From G025836975 sp040391135 (lineage in GTDB: Bacteria; Pseudomonadota; Gammaproteobacteria; Burkholderiales; Burkholderiaceae_B), in NCBI GenBank assembly GCA_040391135.1, contig JBEBYL010000005.1:121800-185799 (forward strand): a DNA stretch of 64,000 bases, read 5' to 3'. The position numbers and the translations under genes are program-made. Shown piece by piece: positions 8,336 to 17,054 of the stretch (position 1 is the first letter of the stretch; the number at the start of each line of letters is the position of its first letter). A model generated the notes under the pieces. That model worked only from the letters and a program-made list of their open reading frames with translations, had not been told where the DNA came from and did no database searches.

Positions 8336-9307
8336 ATGAAAACCTCTACCCTTGCCGGGCTGCTGTCGGCCGCCTGCATGACTTTTGCATCGGTGGCCGC
8401 GCTGGCCGCCTATCCCGATCAGCCTATCCGCATGACGGTGGGCTTTCCCGCCGGCACCGGCCCCGATATCGTCGCCCGCACAGTCGGCGAGCAACTGTCC
8501 AAGGAACTGGGGCAGTCGGTCGTGGTGGAAAACAAGGCGGGCGCGGGCGGGCAGATAGCCGCCTATTCGGTCGCCCACAGCGCCCCCACCGGCTACAACA
8601 TACTGCTGGGCGAAGTCGGCTCCATCAGTATCTCGCCCGAGACCACGTCCAATTTAAGCTATGCGCCGCTCAAGGAGTTCGAGCCCATCACCGAAGCCGT
8701 ACGCGCCAATTTCGTGCTGGTCATTCCGGCCGACTCGCCCTACAAAACGCTGAAGGAATTCGTCGATGCCGCAAAGAGCAGCAGCGACCGCTTCAACATC
8801 GCCACCTTCGGCGCCGGCACGCCGGGCCACTTCGGCGCCGAGATGCTGGCCGATGCGGGCGGCTTCAAGATAGAGCCCATTCATTACCGCTCCACCGGCG
8901 ATGCGGTCACGGCGATCATCGCGGGACAAGTGCAGGGCGCCTTCGTGACCACCGCCATGGCGGCGCCGCAACTGGCATCGGGAAAAATGCGCGCCTTGGC
9001 CATCACCGGCACGGAACGCACCAAGATGCTGGGCGACATACCGACCTTCAGCGAGCAGGACATGCCCAAGGTGGATTTCGGCGCCTGGTTCGCCTTTTTC
9101 GCTCCCAAGGGCACGCCCGGCCCCGCGCTGGACATCCTGAATCAGAAAACGATAGCCGCGCTGAAGGCGGAAAGCGTGCGCAAGCTGCTGGAGGGCAACG
9201 GCTTCGTCATTGTCGGTTCAAGCCGGGAAAATCTGGGCGAATTGCTGGTCTCGGAACAGAAGCGCTGGGCCGACGTGGTCAAGAAGACCGGCTTCAAGAT
9301 CAACTGA
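8336..9307 (+). CDS. Bug/TctC-family periplasmic solute-binding protein
   Basis: A 323-residue periplasmic receptor of the Bug family, which is strongly expanded in Bordetella and its relatives and typically binds carboxylates. A Sec signal peptide (MKTSTLAGLLSAACMT...) is likely cut after ALAA, before YPDQP. Family motifs include GFPAGTGPDIVAR and VVVENKAGAGGQIAA. The ATG at 8336 has a good ribosome-binding site (CAGGAGA). No TctA/TctB membrane genes are adjacent, which is common for this family. The last 8 bp overlap the 3' end of the convergent tatD gene. It probably supplies the substrate for the preceding monooxygenase. Confidence 0.9.
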   Translation: MKTSTLAGLLSAACMTFASVAALAAYPDQPIRMTVGFPAGTGPDIVARTVGEQLSKELGQSVVVENKAGAGGQIAAYSVAHSAPTGYNILLGEVGSISISPETTSNLSYAPLKEFEPITEAVRANFVLVIPADSPYKTLKEFVDAAKSSSDRFNIATFGAGTPGHFGAEMLADAGGFKIEPIHYRSTGDAVTAIIAGQVQGAFVTTAMAAPQLASGKMRALAITGTERTKMLGDIPTFSEQDMPKVDFGAWFAFFAPKGTPGPALDILNQKTIAALKAESVRKLLEGNGFVIVGSSRENLGELLVSEQKRWADVVKKTGFKIN

Positions 9308-10124
9308 CGGTGTGCAGGGCGGTTCCCAGGCGGGGCAGCACCCGCCTGGCATTAGCCGCGCTAGCGTGAACAATGTCTTCGCGCGCCATGCCGCGCAATT
9401 CGGCCAGCACATCGGCGATGCGCGCCACCTCGCCCGGTTCATTCCTGGCCGCCGGCGCGCCGGGCTCGCCCAGCCAGGCGGGGGGAATGTCGGGCGCATC
9501 GGTTTCCAGCACCAGGGACTCCATCGGCAGCTGTGTCGCCAGCCGCCGTATCTGCAAGGCGCGCTCGAAGGTCATGGCGCCTCCGAAACCCAGGGCGAAT
9601 CCCAATTCGATGAATTGCTGGGCCTGCTGGAAGCTGCCGTTGAAGGCGTGCGCGATACCGCCCATGCGCGAGCGCGGCCTCAAGTGCTTGAGCAAAATAT
9701 CCTGTGAACGCCGCACATGCAGCAGCAGAGGCAGCCCATAACGCTCGGCCAGGTCCAGTTGCGCGGCGTAAAACCGCTCCTGCTTTTCACGCATGGCGGG
9801 CTCTTTCAAGCTGGGCAGGAAAAAATCCAATCCAATCTCGCCTATCGCCACGAAACGCGGATCGTCCAGAGATTGCTGGATCCGCGACTCCAGCTCGGCC
9901 AGGTCCGCCTCTTGCGCATCGGGTACGCAGATGGGGTGTATTCCCAGGGCGTAGACGCCGCCCTTGAAGGAGTGCGCCATATCGCGCACGGTATCGAAAT
10001 TGGCCAGGGCCACGGCGGGAATAACGATGGCATTGACGCCGCGCCCCGCCGCCCGCTCGATCACGGCCTTGCGATCAGCCTGGAACTCCGAGGCATCCAG
10101 ATGGCAATGCGTATCGATCAGCAT
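9300..10124 (-). CDS. tatD: TatD-family metal-dependent hydrolase/DNase
   Basis: A 274-residue TIM-barrel hydrolase. Metal ligands are visible: DTHCHLD at residues 4-10, GEIGLDFF (glutamate), the histidine in LLLHVRR, AHAFNGS, and ETDAPDIPP near residue 210. The family (TatD/YcfH) has DNase activity and roles in DNA repair or turnover in several bacteria. It follows lolD on the same strand with a 36-bp gap, as in many betaproteobacteria. YcfH is the alternative name for this position; paralogue assignment within the family is uncertain. Confidence 0.9.
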   Translation of the reverse strand: MLIDTHCHLDASEFQADRKAVIERAAGRGVNAIVIPAVALANFDTVRDMAHSFKGGVYALGIHPICVPDAQEADLAELESRIQQSLDDPRFVAIGEIGLDFFLPSLKEPAMREKQERFYAAQLDLAERYGLPLLLHVRRSQDILLKHLRPRSRMGGIAHAFNGSFQQAQQFIELGFALGFGGAMTFERALQIRRLATQLPMESLVLETDAPDIPPAWLGEPGAPAARNEPGEVARIADVLAELRGMAREDIVHASAANARRVLPRLGTALHTVS

Positions 10125-10160
10125 AGACCTCCCTTTTACAGGCGATGCTCCGAAGCCGCC

Positions 10161-10877
10161 TTAAGCCGGAGCCAGGGGCGGCGTTTCGGGGTCGACAAGG
10201 CGGCCCTTGTCCATGGACAAGCGCCTGTGGGCCAGCGCGGCCAGCGCCGGATCGTGCGTCACAATAGCAAACGCCGTGCCGAACTCGCGGTTCACCTGGA
10301 CCAGCAAGTCGAACATGCTTTCAGCCGTATAGCGATCCAGGTTGCCGGTGGGCTCGTCGGCCAGCACGCAGGTCGGCCGCGTGACCAGCGCGCGCGCCAG
10401 AGCCACGCGCTGCCTTTCGCCGCCCGACAACTGGCCGGGATAATGGTCGATGCGCTCGGCCAGGCCGACTTGCTCCAGTACGACTTGCGCCTGCTCGCGC
10501 GCCTTGTTGCGATTCTGCCGACGCACGATAAGCGGCATGGCCACGTTATCGAGGGCCGAGAATTCGGGCAGAAGATGATGGAACTGATAGACGAAGCCCA
10601 GGCTGCGGTTGCGCAATTGGCTGCGCTGCGACTCTGACAATCCGTGGGCCGATTCGCCGTTGATGAAGACCGTTCCTGATGTCGGCTGGTCGAGCAGCCC
10701 CAGGGTATGCAGCAACGTGCTTTTTCCCGACCCGGATGCGCCGACGATGGCGACCATTTCGCCGCGATCGACATGCAGGCTGACATCGCGGAGCACCGGA
10801 ATGGCCTGCCCGCCCTCGTTATAGGTCTTGACCAGGTTGCGGGCGCTCAGCGCATGAATAGGGATGGCATCAGTCAT
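10161..10877 (-). CDS. lolD: Lipoprotein-releasing ABC transporter ATPase LolD
   Basis: ATPase (238 aa) of the LolCDE complex, which frees lipoproteins from the inner membrane and hands them to LolA. Seen: Walker A GASGSGKSTLLHTLG, signature LSGGERQRVALARAL, Walker B VLADEPTGNLD and the switch histidine in IVTHDPALA. The gene starts within the last 8 bp of lolC, which couples their translation. The short alanine-rich end and overall length fit LolD. Confidence 0.95.
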   Translation of the reverse strand: MTDAIPIHALSARNLVKTYNEGGQAIPVLRDVSLHVDRGEMVAIVGASGSGKSTLLHTLGLLDQPTSGTVFINGESAHGLSESQRSQLRNRSLGFVYQFHHLLPEFSALDNVAMPLIVRRQNRNKAREQAQVVLEQVGLAERIDHYPGQLSGGERQRVALARALVTRPTCVLADEPTGNLDRYTAESMFDLLVQVNREFGTAFAIVTHDPALAALAHRRLSMDKGRLVDPETPPLAPA

Positions 10878-12141
10878 GGCGCAGCACCTGTGCGGGTTGA
10901 AGGCTGGACGCGCGCCAGCTGGGGTACAGCGTAGCCAGCAGCGACAGCACCAGCGAGGTGGCGGCCACGACGGCGATGTCCTCGAGCTGGGGATTCGAAG
11001 GCAGTTCGCTGATGAAATAAATCTGCTGCGGCAGGAACTGCACGCCCAATATACGTTCGATGAAAGGCACGATCACGTCGATGTTATACGCCACCAGCAT
11101 GCCGAATCCCACACCCAGCAAAGTGCCCACCACCCCGATCAGCGAACCCTGGACCAGGAAGATGCGGGCGATCTCGCGCGGACTGGCACCCAGTGTGCGC
11201 AAGATCGCGATATCGGAACGCTTGTCCTTGACGGCCATGACCAGCGAGGACAGCAGATTGAATGCCGCCACCGCCACGATCAGCGCCAGTATCAGGAACA
11301 TCATGCGTTTTTCAGTCTGCACGGCGGCAAACCAGGTGCGGTTGTTCTGCGTCCAGTCCTGCGCGTGCACGAAGGACGGCAGCGCCTGGGTCAATTGCCG
11401 GGCCACCAGGGGGGCCTGCTGCATGTCGGCGATGCGCAGGCGCACCCCGCTGGTCCCGCTGTCGCGGAACACCTTGGCGGCATCCTCGTAGTTGATGAAG
11501 GCCAGCGATGCATCGTATTCATAGTATCCGGAAGAAAAAATACCCGATACCGTGAACTGGCGCATGCGCGGCGCGAAACCGGCGGGCGAGATCGAGCCCT
11601 GCGGCGCCAGTACCAGCACCGTATCGCCGGTGCCGACTCCCAGCGAATTGGCGATCTGATTGCCCAGGACGATGGAAAAACTGCCGGGCGCAAGCGCATC
11701 GAGGCGGCCGGCGATCATCTGCCCCGATACGTCGGACACGGAACCTTCAAGCGCGGGATCGATGCCGCGTATCTGCACGCCGCTCAAGGCTTCGCCGCGC
11801 ACGATCATGCCTTGCGCCGCCACAAAAGGCGCCGTCCCGCGGACTTCGGGGTTCTTGCGGGCCATGTCGGCAATCTGCCGCCATTCCTGCAGGACCTGTT
11901 CAGGCCCCATGCGCGGCACGTACAGTTCGATATGCGGCAAGACCGACAGCATGCGGTCGCGCACCTGGGTCTGGAAGCCGTTCATGACCGAGAGGACGAT
12001 AATCAGGGCCGCCACGCCCAGCGCGATACCCGCCATCGAGCTGGCTGCGATGAACGACACAAAACGGTCGCCGCGCCCAACCCGTCGCCGGGAACGCGCA
12101 AGGCCGGCATAGCGGGCCCCTATCCATAATTCATAAGACAT
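10870..12141 (-). CDS. lolC: Lipoprotein-releasing ABC transporter permease LolC/LolE
   Basis: Membrane subunit (423 aa) of the Lol lipoprotein-releasing system. It opens MSYELWIGARY, has a first membrane segment at about residues 30-50 (SSMAGIALGVAALIIVLSVM), a large periplasmic domain, and three C-terminal membrane segments (around FLILALIVAVAAFNLLSS, GVVGTLLGVGFGMLVAY and the VVAATSLVLSLLATLYP end). Only one LolC/E-type gene is present here, so it may form a homodimer with LolD or pair with a partner elsewhere. I chose the ATG at 12141 with GGTGG upstream; an in-frame GTG lies at 12153. Confidence 0.93.
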   Translation of the reverse strand: MSYELWIGARYAGLARSRRRVGRGDRFVSFIAASSMAGIALGVAALIIVLSVMNGFQTQVRDRMLSVLPHIELYVPRMGPEQVLQEWRQIADMARKNPEVRGTAPFVAAQGMIVRGEALSGVQIRGIDPALEGSVSDVSGQMIAGRLDALAPGSFSIVLGNQIANSLGVGTGDTVLVLAPQGSISPAGFAPRMRQFTVSGIFSSGYYEYDASLAFINYEDAAKVFRDSGTSGVRLRIADMQQAPLVARQLTQALPSFVHAQDWTQNNRTWFAAVQTEKRMMFLILALIVAVAAFNLLSSLVMAVKDKRSDIAILRTLGASPREIARIFLVQGSLIGVVGTLLGVGFGMLVAYNIDVIVPFIERILGVQFLPQQIYFISELPSNPQLEDIAVVAATSLVLSLLATLYPSWRASSLQPAQVLRHD

Positions 12142-12181
12142 CGTAAAAGCCACCGTTTCCCATTGACACTACAATCCAGGA

Positions 12182-13123
12182 ATGCGAATCGTACTACCTG
12201 GCGCCCTGCCCGACCCTCGCGAAGCGCGCGAACTGATCTCTTACCTGCCGGCCGCCGCCCCGACATTGCTGGGCTGGCTGGAACGCGGCCGTGCCAAGGC
12301 CGTCCCCGCAGATCCGGCCCGGGCCGCCTGCACGCCGCTCGAGCAATGGCAACTGATCCAACGCGGCTTCCGGCCCGCCGCCGGCCAGAATTTTGCCACA
12401 GGGCTCGGGCCCTTGCTGGCGCCCGGCGCCGCCGAACCAAGCCTGCCGGTATGGTTGGCCGAACTCGTACACGTGTCGCCGTCGCGCGACGGCGCGGCAT
12501 TATTGCCCGCAAGCGAACTGGCCATTACGCCAGACCAGAGTGTAGCCTTGTTCGAATCCGTGCAAGCGCTCTGCTCCGAAGCCGGCTTCGCGCTGCGGCC
12601 CTGCGGCACGGATCGCTGGCTCATCGACCCGCCCAAGGATTACCAGCCGCAATGCGCCAGCCCTTCGCTGGTCGCCATCACGTCGGTCAACGACTGGTGG
12701 CCGCAGGACATGGCGGGCCGTCCTTGGCGCCGCCTGGTCAACGAAGTGCAAATGATGTGGTACGAGCACCCGGTCAACCAGGCGCGCTACCGGCAGGGCC
12801 TGGTTCCCATCAACAGCCTCTGGCTGTTCGGCGGCGCAAGCGCAAGCCAGTTCGCGAAACCGCCCGGCCTCGAGCCTGAAACGCGGGTGCATGGCGATTT
12901 GCTGGCGGCCAGCGTTGCGCACGATTGGGGCGGCTGGCTGGCCGCCCTGGGCCAGTTGGAAGCCCGCCTGTTCCAGCCCCTGGCCGGCGGCGAAGCGCCT
13001 GAAATCGTCCTCATAGGCAGCGACCGCATCGTGGAAGTCCAACCCGCCGCGCTGAGCCGATGGACGCAATGGCTGCCCGGCAGCCGCAATGCATGGAGAA
13101 AGTGGTGGTCACACCAAGATTAA
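12182..13123 (+). CDS. RpfE-like conserved protein encoded before recJ
   Basis: A 313-residue soluble protein with no signal peptide or membrane segments. It belongs to the conserved family found next to recJ in many beta- and gammaproteobacteria, called RpfE in Xanthomonas and often mislabelled as a phosphoglycerate mutase. Recognisable pieces are WLIDPPKDY, the aromatic stretch VNDWWPQDMAGRPWRRLVNEVQMMWYEHPVN and NSLWLFGGA. Function is unknown. It is divergent from lolC over a 40-bp gap, and its 3' end overlaps the recJ start, so the two are co-expressed. Confidence 0.8.
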   Translation: MRIVLPGALPDPREARELISYLPAAAPTLLGWLERGRAKAVPADPARAACTPLEQWQLIQRGFRPAAGQNFATGLGPLLAPGAAEPSLPVWLAELVHVSPSRDGAALLPASELAITPDQSVALFESVQALCSEAGFALRPCGTDRWLIDPPKDYQPQCASPSLVAITSVNDWWPQDMAGRPWRRLVNEVQMMWYEHPVNQARYRQGLVPINSLWLFGGASASQFAKPPGLEPETRVHGDLLAASVAHDWGGWLAALGQLEARLFQPLAGGEAPEIVLIGSDRIVEVQPAALSRWTQWLPGSRNAWRKWWSHQD

Positions 13124-14817
13124 GCACACGGTCCGCCGATTTCGAGGCGGCGAAAATGTTGGAAGCAGCGGGCATACACCCGCTGCTCTCGCGCCTGTGG
13201 GCGGCGCGCGGCGTACGCCACCCCAGCGAAACGCAATTGATCTGGGCGGCCATGATTCCTCCCGGCCAGTTGACGCATGTGCAGCATGCGGCCACCGTGC
13301 TGGCCGATGCCATACAAGCGCGCAAGAAGCTGCTGATCGTGGCCGATTACGATTGCGACGGCGCCACCGCCTGCGCGGTGGGATTGCGCGCCTTGCGCGG
13401 CATGGGCGCCATCGTCGATTTCCTGGTTCCCAACCGTTTTGAAACCGGCTACGGGCTGTCGCCCGCCGTCGTCGCGCTGGCCGTACAGCATCACGCCGGC
13501 AAGCCGGACATGCTCATTACCGTGGATAACGGCATAGCCAGCATAGACGGGGTCGAAGCGGCGACGCAGGCGGGCATCGATGTCGTCATCACCGATCATC
13601 ACCTGCCCGGCGAAACCCTGCCCCGGGCGCTGGCCATCGTCAATCCGAACCAGCCCGGCTGCGGCTTCCCGTCCAAGAACCTGGCCGGCGTAGGCGTCAT
13701 TTTCTACTTGATGCTGGCCCTGCGCGCCGAGCTGCGCCAACGCGGCGTCTATGCGGCCGATGGCGGTCCGCGCCTGGACAACCTGGCCGATCTGGTTGCG
13801 CTGGGCACGGTGGCCGACGTGGTCAAGCTGGACGCCAACAATCGCCTGCTGGTCACGCAAGGCCTGCAGAAAATGCGGGCCGGACGCATGCAGCCCGGCC
13901 TGCGCGCCCTGTTCGCGGTGGCCGGGCGTGAGCCGCGCCAAGCCAGCGGCTTCGATCTGGGCTTCGCTCTGGGACCGCGCATCAATGCGGCGGGACGGCT
14001 GGCCGACATGAGCATAGGCATACATTGCCTGACCACGGACGATGAAGGCCAGGCGTTGGAACTGGCCCGGCAACTGGACGCCATGAACCAGGAACGGCGC
14101 GGCATAGAAGCCACCATGCGCGAAGAGGCCCTGGCCACCATCGAAACCTCGCTGCCCACCATGGGCGCCAGCGTTTGCGTATACCACCCGGACTGGCACC
14201 AGGGTGTGGTGGGATTGGTGGCTTCGCGCCTGAAGGAAACCTACTGGCGCCCGACATTGGCCTTTGCCCGCTCCGACGCGGGTGAATTGCGCGGATCGGG
14301 CCGTTCCATACCCGATGTGCATCTGCGCGACGTACTGGACCTGGTCTCCAAACGCCACCCGGGCATCATCCTGAAATTCGGGGGCCACGCCATGGCGGCC
14401 GGCCTGAGCCTGCGCGAAGATGCCTACGACATCTTCGTTGCCGGCTTCGACGCCGCCGTACAGGAACTGAGCGGCCGCAAAAGCTTCGATCCCGTCATCG
14501 AAACCGACGGCTCCCTTGAAACAGGCTATGCCAACGCCGACGTGGCGGGCCTGCTGCAGCAGCAGGTCTGGGGCGCCGGATTCCCGGCGCCCGTGTTCCG
14601 GGACACCTTCCATGTGCGCCAGCAGCGGCTGCTGAAAGAGAAGCACCTGAAGCTCAGCCTGGAACGGGGCCACCAGCGCTTTGACGCCATCTGGTTCAAT
14701 CACGCCGACATGCTGCCCGAACACATCGACGCCGCCTACCGGCTGGATCAGAACACCTGGAACGGCATGGTGTCGGCGCAATTGATCATCGAATATGCCT
14801 GCGGATCGCAGGCTTAA
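13093..14817 (+). CDS. recJ: Single-strand DNA-specific 5'-3' exonuclease RecJ
   Basis: RecJ (574 aa) degrades single-stranded DNA 5' to 3' in RecF-pathway recombination and mismatch repair. Seen: DHH phosphoesterase motifs VADYDCDGATA, the DHH triad in VITDHHLPGE, a GFALGPRINAAGRL motif and the C-terminal DHHA1 motif GGHAMAAGL. Length fits the family (about 570-580). The start is ambiguous: ATG at 13093, or GTG at 13102/13105 after the GGAGAAAG stretch; all lie inside the end of the rpfE-like gene. The 3' end overlaps a convergent exporter gene by 4 bp. Confidence 0.95.
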   Translation: MEKVVVTPRLSTRSADFEAAKMLEAAGIHPLLSRLWAARGVRHPSETQLIWAAMIPPGQLTHVQHAATVLADAIQARKKLLIVADYDCDGATACAVGLRALRGMGAIVDFLVPNRFETGYGLSPAVVALAVQHHAGKPDMLITVDNGIASIDGVEAATQAGIDVVITDHHLPGETLPRALAIVNPNQPGCGFPSKNLAGVGVIFYLMLALRAELRQRGVYAADGGPRLDNLADLVALGTVADVVKLDANNRLLVTQGLQKMRAGRMQPGLRALFAVAGREPRQASGFDLGFALGPRINAAGRLADMSIGIHCLTTDDEGQALELARQLDAMNQERRGIEATMREEALATIETSLPTMGASVCVYHPDWHQGVVGLVASRLKETYWRPTLAFARSDAGELRGSGRSIPDVHLRDVLDLVSKRHPGIILKFGGHAMAAGLSLREDAYDIFVAGFDAAVQELSGRKSFDPVIETDGSLETGYANADVAGLLQQQVWGAGFPAPVFRDTFHVRQQRLLKEKHLKLSLERGHQRFDAIWFNHADMLPEHIDAAYRLDQNTWNGMVSAQLIIEYACGSQA

Positions 14818-15740
14818 GCGGCGGACCGGGCCGGCAGCGTCGCCAGCAGCAGGCCGGCCAGCGCAATGACGAAGGCGATCACCTGCAGTCCGCTCAAGGT
14901 TTCGCCCAGCACCAGCACGCCCACCAGGGCGGCGCTGATGGGCAGCATGACGGTGAACACCCCGGCCCGCGAAGCCGGCACGGATTTCAAGCCGGTCATC
15001 CACAGCCAGACCGTCCACACGCTGGCCGCCAGGGCGTAGAACAGCAGCAAGGCCCACATTTCGATGCGCACCGCCGTGAAATCGAAATGCAGCGCCGTAT
15101 ACAGCCCGAAAGGCGTCATCAGCGCGAAGCCCCATAAGTTGATGACGGCACTGATGCGCTTGGGGCTCATTACCGCGGTCAGCTTCTTGCCGATGACCGC
15201 ATAAGACGCTTCGCACAGGACGGCGCCGAAGATCAGCACATTGCCCAGCCAGGCCAGCCCGCCCTGTGTAGCGCCTGGCAGGCCCGTGGCGGCGGGCGCG
15301 CCGGCCTGGGCCAGCGACAGCAAGCCTATGCCCAGGGCGCCGCAAGCCACCGCCGCCCATACCCGGGGACCGATTTCCTCTTTTAGAAAAATCCAGCTCA
15401 TCAGCGCGACCATGGCCGGAATGGCGGACATGATCACGCCCGCCGACACCGCGCTGGTCAGGCTCACGCCCATGATCATGCACAGCGTGAACAGGAAATT
15501 GCCCAGAAAGGACTCCAGGAAAATCAGCTTGCGGGTCTGGGACGACAAAGGTTGCTCGCCCGCAGGCTTGCGCAGCCAGCGCAGCATCGCGATGCCGCCT
15601 ATGCCGAAACGCAGCCATCCCAAAAGAAACACGGGCAATACCATTGCCAAGGGTTTGGTAAGCGCCACGTAGGCGCCGACCAGCGACATGCTCAGAGCAA
15701 GGGAAGCGTATGCAAGCAATTGGCCTGGAGGCTTAGTCAT
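14814..15740 (-). CDS. EamA-type (DMT superfamily) transporter
   Basis: A 308-residue inner-membrane protein with about ten hydrophobic helices in two EamA halves. The first half ends near GVIMSAIPAMVALMSWIFLKEEIGPRVWAAV and the second near GVFTVMLPISAALVGVLVLGETLSGLQ, the duplicated signature of drug/metabolite exporters. The substrate cannot be read from sequence. It is convergent with recJ and is the first gene of the accessory stretch between recJ and prfB. Confidence 0.88.
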   Translation of the reverse strand: MTKPPGQLLAYASLALSMSLVGAYVALTKPLAMVLPVFLLGWLRFGIGGIAMLRWLRKPAGEQPLSSQTRKLIFLESFLGNFLFTLCMIMGVSLTSAVSAGVIMSAIPAMVALMSWIFLKEEIGPRVWAAVACGALGIGLLSLAQAGAPAATGLPGATQGGLAWLGNVLIFGAVLCEASYAVIGKKLTAVMSPKRISAVINLWGFALMTPFGLYTALHFDFTAVRIEMWALLLFYALAASVWTVWLWMTGLKSVPASRAGVFTVMLPISAALVGVLVLGETLSGLQVIAFVIALAGLLLATLPARSAA

Positions 15741-16051
15741 CGAACCGCCGGGAAGAATTCATGTAGACGGCATTATCGCCGAAGAAAACTTCGGCCCATC
15801 GCCATTATCAGTATGTTCAACGTAGTACAATAAGGGTTTACGCCATCGCGCGGGCTTATTCGGCCTGCGTCTCTTGTTCGCGCGCACCCTGCGCAACATT
15901 TGCCTGCATCGCTTTACCCCGCCGTTGCTCGCATCGCCCGGCGGAACAAACAAAATCCATCTTCCATTGCGGCCCCTGCCGCCCATCGATTCCATGCCAA
16001 GGCATAGACTCCGGGTTCGGCTGCGCCGGTAAAACACTAAGGACACACACC
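15741..16051. other. Intergenic gap with divergent promoters; no gene seen
   Basis: 311 bp between two divergently read transporter genes. Short frames here have no ribosome-binding site or recognisable product. The most promoter-like signals are, on the minus strand, TTATTG and GATAAT separated by 18 bp (roughly 15800-15835), which could serve the EamA gene, and GGA at 16041-16043 upstream of the ATG at 16052. Nothing else is supported. Confidence 0.4.
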
Positions 16052-17026
16052 ATGCAGGCCATTGCCCGCCTGAGCCGTTTCGTCGGCAACACCTTCGCCA
16101 TATGGGTATTGCTGTTCGCAATACTCGCCTTTTTCGCCCCGGAACAATTCACCTGGATCGTCCCCTACATCGTGCCCCTGCTGGGCATCATCATGTTCGG
16201 CATGGGCCTGACCCTATCGAAAAAAGACTTCTCGGAAGTCTTCAGGCGCCCCGGAACCGTGCTTATCGGCGTATTGGGCCAATTCATCATCATGCCCAGC
16301 CTGGCCTGGATTCTGTGCCAGGCGCTGAATCTGCCGCCCGAGATCGCCGTGGGCGTGATCCTGGTGGGCTGCTGCCCGGGCGGCACGGCGTCCAACGTAA
16401 TGACCTTCCTGGCGCGCGGCGACGTGGCCCTGTCGGTGGCGATCACTTCGGTCACCACCTTGCTGGCGCCCGTCGTGACACCCGCCCTTATCTACCTGCT
16501 GGCCAGTCAATGGCTGGAGGTCAGCGCCGCCGCGATGTTCTGGTCCATCGTTCAGGTCGTGATCCTGCCCATCGTCCTGGGCGTGATCGCCCAAGCCCTG
16601 TTGCGGGAAAAGGTAGAAGGCTGCGTGAATGCGCTGCCGCTGGTTTCGGTCGTTGCAATCGTCGCCATCGTGGCGGCCGTGGTCGCCGCCAACCAGGCCC
16701 GGATCGCCACCACCGGCCTGCTTATCTTCGCCGTCGTGGTGCTGCACAATGGGCTGGGGCTGCTGCTGGGCTATTGGCTTGCGAAGCTGTCGGGCCTGAG
16801 CATGGCCCAGCGCAAGACACTGTCCATCGAGGTGGGCATGCAGAATTCCGGCCTGGGCGCGGCGCTGGCAACCGCGCATTTCTCGCCGCTTGCCGCCGTC
16901 CCCAGCGCCATCTTCAGCGTCTGGCACAATATTTCCGGACCCATCGTCGCCACGCTGTTTCAGCGCTTCAAGAACGACGGCAAGGACGTGGCGCCGTCCG
17001 CCTCCGGCACGGCGGCCGCCGAGTAA
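16052..17026 (+). CDS. Bile acid:sodium symporter (BASS) family transporter
   Basis: A 324-residue membrane protein with about ten transmembrane helices. It carries the BASS family signature VGCCPGGTASNVMTFLARGDVALSV (about residues 108-132, quoted in part: CCPGGTASNVMTFLARGD) and the second conserved segment MQNSGLGAALA near residue 265. Bacterial members carry out sodium-coupled uptake of organic anions such as pantoate, bile acids or keto acids; the substrate here is unknown. It stands alone, with a convergent gene 28 bp downstream. Confidence 0.9.
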   Translation: MQAIARLSRFVGNTFAIWVLLFAILAFFAPEQFTWIVPYIVPLLGIIMFGMGLTLSKKDFSEVFRRPGTVLIGVLGQFIIMPSLAWILCQALNLPPEIAVGVILVGCCPGGTASNVMTFLARGDVALSVAITSVTTLLAPVVTPALIYLLASQWLEVSAAAMFWSIVQVVILPIVLGVIAQALLREKVEGCVNALPLVSVVAIVAIVAAVVAANQARIATTGLLIFAVVVLHNGLGLLLGYWLAKLSGLSMAQRKTLSIEVGMQNSGLGAALATAHFSPLAAVPSAIFSVWHNISGPIVATLFQRFKNDGKDVAPSASGTAAAE

Positions 17027-17054
17027 ACGGCGGCGCGCAACGCCAAGGCCGCGC

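Noticed and set aside
13120..15618. 832-codon frame on the minus strand across recJ
   Set aside because: Antisense to the well-supported recJ gene; the amino-acid composition is that of a shadow frame and no domain is recognisable.
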